Source: Spirochaetaceae bacterium
GTDB taxonomy: Bacteria; Spirochaetota; Spirochaetia; Treponematales; Breznakiellaceae
Length of the DNA stretch: 10,455 nt
Direction: 5' to 3'
NCBI GenBank assembly: GCA_031255115.1
Contig: JAIRTD010000309.1
Location: 1-10,455 of the forward strand
Shown: positions 9,236 through 10,455 of the stretch, one piece after another
Layout of the letters: every line of letters starts with the position of its first letter
How positions within the stretch are numbered: position 1 is the first letter of the stretch
Made by a program: the position numbers and the translations under genes
Notes under the pieces: model-generated
Database searches by the model: none
Seen by the model: only the letters and a program-made list of their open reading frames with translations
What the model was told of the DNA's origin: nothing

Positions 9236-9265
9236 AGGATAGAAAACCCCCGCCCGGCGCGTCAA
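9236..9265 (-). promoter_or_regulatory. Sigma70-like promoter of the yejABEF operon
   Basis: On the minus strand the -35 is TTGACG (9265-9260). An 18-base spacer follows, then the -10 TATCCT (9241-9236). Transcription would start near 9229, leaving a leader of about 18 bases that holds the GGGAGGG ribosome site before the GTG at 9211. The fit of promoter, ribosome site and GTG supports the call. Confidence 0.6.
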
Positions 9266-9313
9266 GCCCTCACCTCAAAAAAACAGCATGAAGGGGGGCC
9301 TGTTTCCTGACAA

Positions 9314-9334
9314 AAAAAACGCTCCGCGTTTTTT
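9314..9334. terminator. Terminator-like hairpin with A- and T-tracts (bidirectional)
   Basis: A perfect 9-base stem (AAAAAACGC / GCGTTTTTT) closes on a TCC loop. It has a T6 run on the plus strand and an A-tract on the other side, so it could act in both directions. Only three G-C pairs make it a weak intrinsic terminator. It is oddly placed: both neighbouring genes start here rather than end, so it may be a remnant or part of a dispersed repeat. Confidence 0.4.
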
Positions 9335-9339
9335 AATTC

Positions 9340-9354
9340 CGGAGTTTCGCTCCG
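9340..9354. repeat. Small palindrome CGGAG-TTTCG-CTCCG
   Basis: A 5-base inverted repeat with a 5-base loop lies six bases after the terminator-like hairpin. It shares the GCTCCGC heptamer with that hairpin, which suggests a family of related small palindromes rather than a single regulatory site. Confidence 0.4.
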
Positions 9355-9392
9355 CAAAACCCCGCGCCGCGCCCAGCTTCCGGCCCCCCTCC

Positions 9393-9413
9393 GGCGCAGC
9401 CAAAGACTGCGCC
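9393..9413. repeat. Seven-base-pair hairpin GGCGCAG / CTGCGCC
   Basis: A perfect 7-base stem with a 7-base loop (CCAAAGA) sits in a C-rich stretch. It has no T-tract, so it is not a terminator. It may be a REP-like palindrome or a protein site. Confidence 0.4.
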
Positions 9414-9437
9414 TACCCCCCAATCACGAAACCCCGC

Positions 9438-9467
9438 TTGCCGGTTCTGCCCCCGCCCTGGTATACT
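9438..9467 (+). promoter_or_regulatory. Promoter-like sequence directly before the RHS fragment
   Basis: TTGCCG (9438-9443), an 18-base spacer and TATACT (9462-9467) form a reasonable sigma70-type promoter. The expected transcription start (~9474) falls at the ATG at 9475. There is no room for a leader or ribosome site, so a transcript from here would be leaderless. Confidence 0.4.
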
Positions 9468-9468
9468 A

Positions 9469-10266
9469 GTGCCAATGACAAATATAAGCCCTGTTTTTAA
9501 TAACAATAATACGCCGTACGAGAAGACGGGGCTGTACTACTATGGGGCGCGGTACCTGGATCCGAGGACGAGCCGGTGGCTTTCTGTAGACCCGGCGATG
9601 GGGGAATACATCCCTGGAGCGCCAATAAATGATGAAGCCCGCAAGCGGAACCAGAACCTTCCGGGGATGGGCGGGGTATTTAACTATGTGAACCTGCACG
9701 TCTATCATTACGCGGGGAATAACCCGATAAAGTATACAGATCCGGATGGGGAAGCGATTCTAGCAACAGCTAATGCATATCGTCTTTTTCATTCTGACAC
9801 GACAAGATATATAACTAATAGCTACAATATTGATAAGAGTTCGCGATTTGGATATTTCGGTCAATATGGAAATCTAGGAATATTGGCATATACAAATGAT
9901 GATTATCATACAATCGAGCAATTAAATAAACTTAACTTGGGTAGCAGTGTTTTTACTTTCTTTAGTAGAGTCGCCGATAGATATTCAGATGCAATTGCAA
10001 CCGGTAAAGATATTAGTTTTACAAGTGAACTTATGGATGGTAAATTTGATAACGATGGTAATCAATATTATGAACTTACCCTAAATATTAACGGGCAAAG
10101 AGATTCTACTATGTTTTACTATACCGAAACGGATGCAAATTCCAAAGAAAAAATTATCAATTTGGTTACAAACTTATTTACATCATTAAAGGGAGGCGAA
10201 AGTGAAGATTGGGAATTACCTGAAAATGTTCAAGTTTATGGAGAAGTTCCATTTGCCAATAATTAA
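9469..10266 (+). CDS. Orphan RHS-associated core tip fused to an unrecognised C-terminal domain (candidate polymorphic toxin cassette)
   Basis: Numbering is from the GTG at 9469; the ATG at 9475 is an equally likely start, and neither has a Shine-Dalgarno. Residues 15-94 are the conserved RHS repeat-associated core: TGLYYYGARYLDPRTSRWLS at 20-39, DPAMGEYIPG, NEARKRNQ-like DEARKRNQNLPGMGG, then YHYAGNNPIKYTDPDG at 79-94. Full RHS proteins carry a long YD-repeat shell before this core and a signal or delivery module. Both are absent, and the frame upstream to the stop at 9334-9336 shows no RHS motif. Residues 95-265 (from about base 9751) are a unique domain rich in Tyr, Asn, Asp and Phe, which I do not recognise; no nuclease or deaminase motif stands out. 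Composition drops from about 65% GC (line 9541) to about 30% (line 9781) at the junction, the hallmark of a swapped RHS C-terminus. As it stands this is either a silent cassette or a truncated remnant; toxin activity is inference. Confidence 0.8.
   Translation: MPMTNISPVFNNNNTPYEKTGLYYYGARYLDPRTSRWLSVDPAMGEYIPGAPINDEARKRNQNLPGMGGVFNYVNLHVYHYAGNNPIKYTDPDGEAILATANAYRLFHSDTTRYITNSYNIDKSSRFGYFGQYGNLGILAYTNDDYHTIEQLNKLNLGSSVFTFFSRVADRYSDAIATGKDISFTSELMDGKFDNDGNQYYELTLNINGQRDSTMFYYTETDANSKEKIINLVTNLFTSLKGGESEDWELPENVQVYGEVPFANN
10191..10196 (+). promoter_or_regulatory. Shine-Dalgarno of the downstream lipoprotein gene, inside the RHS fragment
   Basis: GGGAGG is five bases before a GTG at 10202, in an otherwise AT-rich stretch. 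It supports the GTG over the in-frame ATGs at 10226 and 10238, which have no comparable site, and implies that the gene overlaps the RHS fragment. Confidence 0.6.
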
Positions 10267-10455
10267 CTTGGTAACAATAAGCTGCTTGTTATTGTTGTCT
10301 GTTTGCAAAACAAATGATATTGATACAAAAATGTCCAATAATTATAGTAGAGATCCTGACGTAGAATCAATAACGGCTACTGTATTGACGTATGATAATA
10401 TACCGCCTCATATGAAAGAGGTGATTTTTGAACTCGACGGTATTAAATATAGTTT
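10202..10455 (+). CDS. Probable lipoprotein of unknown function, candidate immunity gene (C-terminus cut by window edge)
   Basis: An open frame of 84 codons runs to the right edge. It starts at GTG 10202 and overlaps the last 65 bases of the RHS fragment. A basic N-region (KIGNYLKMFKFMEKFH) is followed by a hydrophobic stretch at ~18-34 (LPIINLVTISCLLLLSV) ending at C35 (LLSVCK). This reads as a type II signal peptide with a relaxed, spirochete-like lipobox. C28 is a less likely lipidation site. After a polar linker (TNDIDTKMSNNYSRD) the mature part begins VESITATVLTYDNIPPHMKE, probably beta-rich. I do not recognise the family. Base composition matches the AT-rich RHS C-terminus (about 33% GC in the line at 10321), which suggests they arrived together. 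In polymorphic-toxin loci the gene directly after the toxin C-terminus is usually its immunity gene; that role here is inferred from position. Alternative starts are the ATGs at 10226 and 10238. Confidence 0.65.
   Translation, partial: MKIGNYLKMFKFMEKFHLPIINLVTISCLLLLSVCKTNDIDTKMSNNYSRDPDVESITATVLTYDNIPPHMKEVIFELDGIKYS

Larger units (their letters stand above)
9212..9468. other. Divergent intergenic region with promoters and hairpin cluster
   Basis: About 257 bases without a gene lie between leftward yejA and the rightward RHS fragment. It holds two outward-facing promoter-like sequences and three hairpins at 9314-9334, 9340-9354 and 9393-9413. The sequence between is C-rich on the plus strand. 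The heptamer GCTCCGC occurs twice (9321-9327, 9349-9355), linking the first two hairpins. The remainder holds no recognisable coding region, RNA gene or operator. Confidence 0.6.

Noticed and set aside
7886..9310. Long plus-strand open frame of 474 codons
   Set aside because: It is antisense to yejA, rich in Lys, Arg, Pro and His with low complexity and no family motif. The yejA protein on the other strand explains the region fully.
9288..9500. Small plus-strand frame in the intergenic region
   Set aside because: It reads straight through all three hairpins and across the RHS promoter and start, with no ribosome site and low-complexity Pro/Arg/Lys content.
1..10455. CRISPR array, tRNA, rRNA, transposase or phage genes
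   Set aside because: No regularly spaced repeats, tRNA cloverleaf, rRNA segment, transposase or integrase motif was seen on either strand.

Overview
The window looks like chromosomal DNA from a spirochete, most likely a gut or termite-associated Treponema. Two things point there: a class III cyclase beside a membrane-anchored FecR-domain protein, and an RHS core ending in the long GEYIPGAPINDEARKRNQ / NLPGMGGVFNYVNLHVYHY stretch that I associate with treponemal RHS proteins. The genus is inferred from protein style, since there is no rRNA in the window. Most of the window is GC-rich. The rightmost ~700 bases are clearly AT-rich.

Left and centre (1-9265, all on the minus strand): one long co-oriented cluster, read right to left. 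A sigma70-like promoter (9236-9265) precedes yejA (periplasmic oligopeptide-binding protein). Then come yejB and yejE (inner-membrane permeases) and yejF (double ATPase). Each junction in yejABEF is a 4-base ATGA stop/start overlap, so the four genes are translationally coupled. Together they make a complete YejABEF-type peptide/microcin C ABC importer, with lengths close to the E. coli proteins. About 30 bases after yejF comes a membrane-bound adenylate cyclase with an extracytoplasmic sensor region, HAMP and an intact class III catalytic domain. Three bases after its stop begins a FecR-domain protein with one membrane anchor and three repeats of about 103 residues; it runs off the left edge. 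I see no terminator between yejF and the cyclase, so peptide uptake and cAMP signalling may be co-transcribed.

Intergenic region (9212-9468): it separates the leftward yej promoter from a rightward gene. Besides the two promoters it holds three hairpins, one terminator-like, that look like a patch of small palindromic repeats.

Right end (9469-10455, plus strand): an orphan RHS tip. It has only the conserved RHS-associated core (about 80 residues, GC-rich) fused to an unrecognised AT-rich C-terminal domain of about 171 residues. The large YD-repeat shell is missing. Overlapping its 3' end is the start of an AT-rich gene for a probable lipoprotein, which is cut by the window edge. This layout (conserved core, sharp composition break, unique C-terminus, small gene right after) is that of a polymorphic-toxin C-terminal cassette with a candidate immunity gene. 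It is the least explained part of the window.
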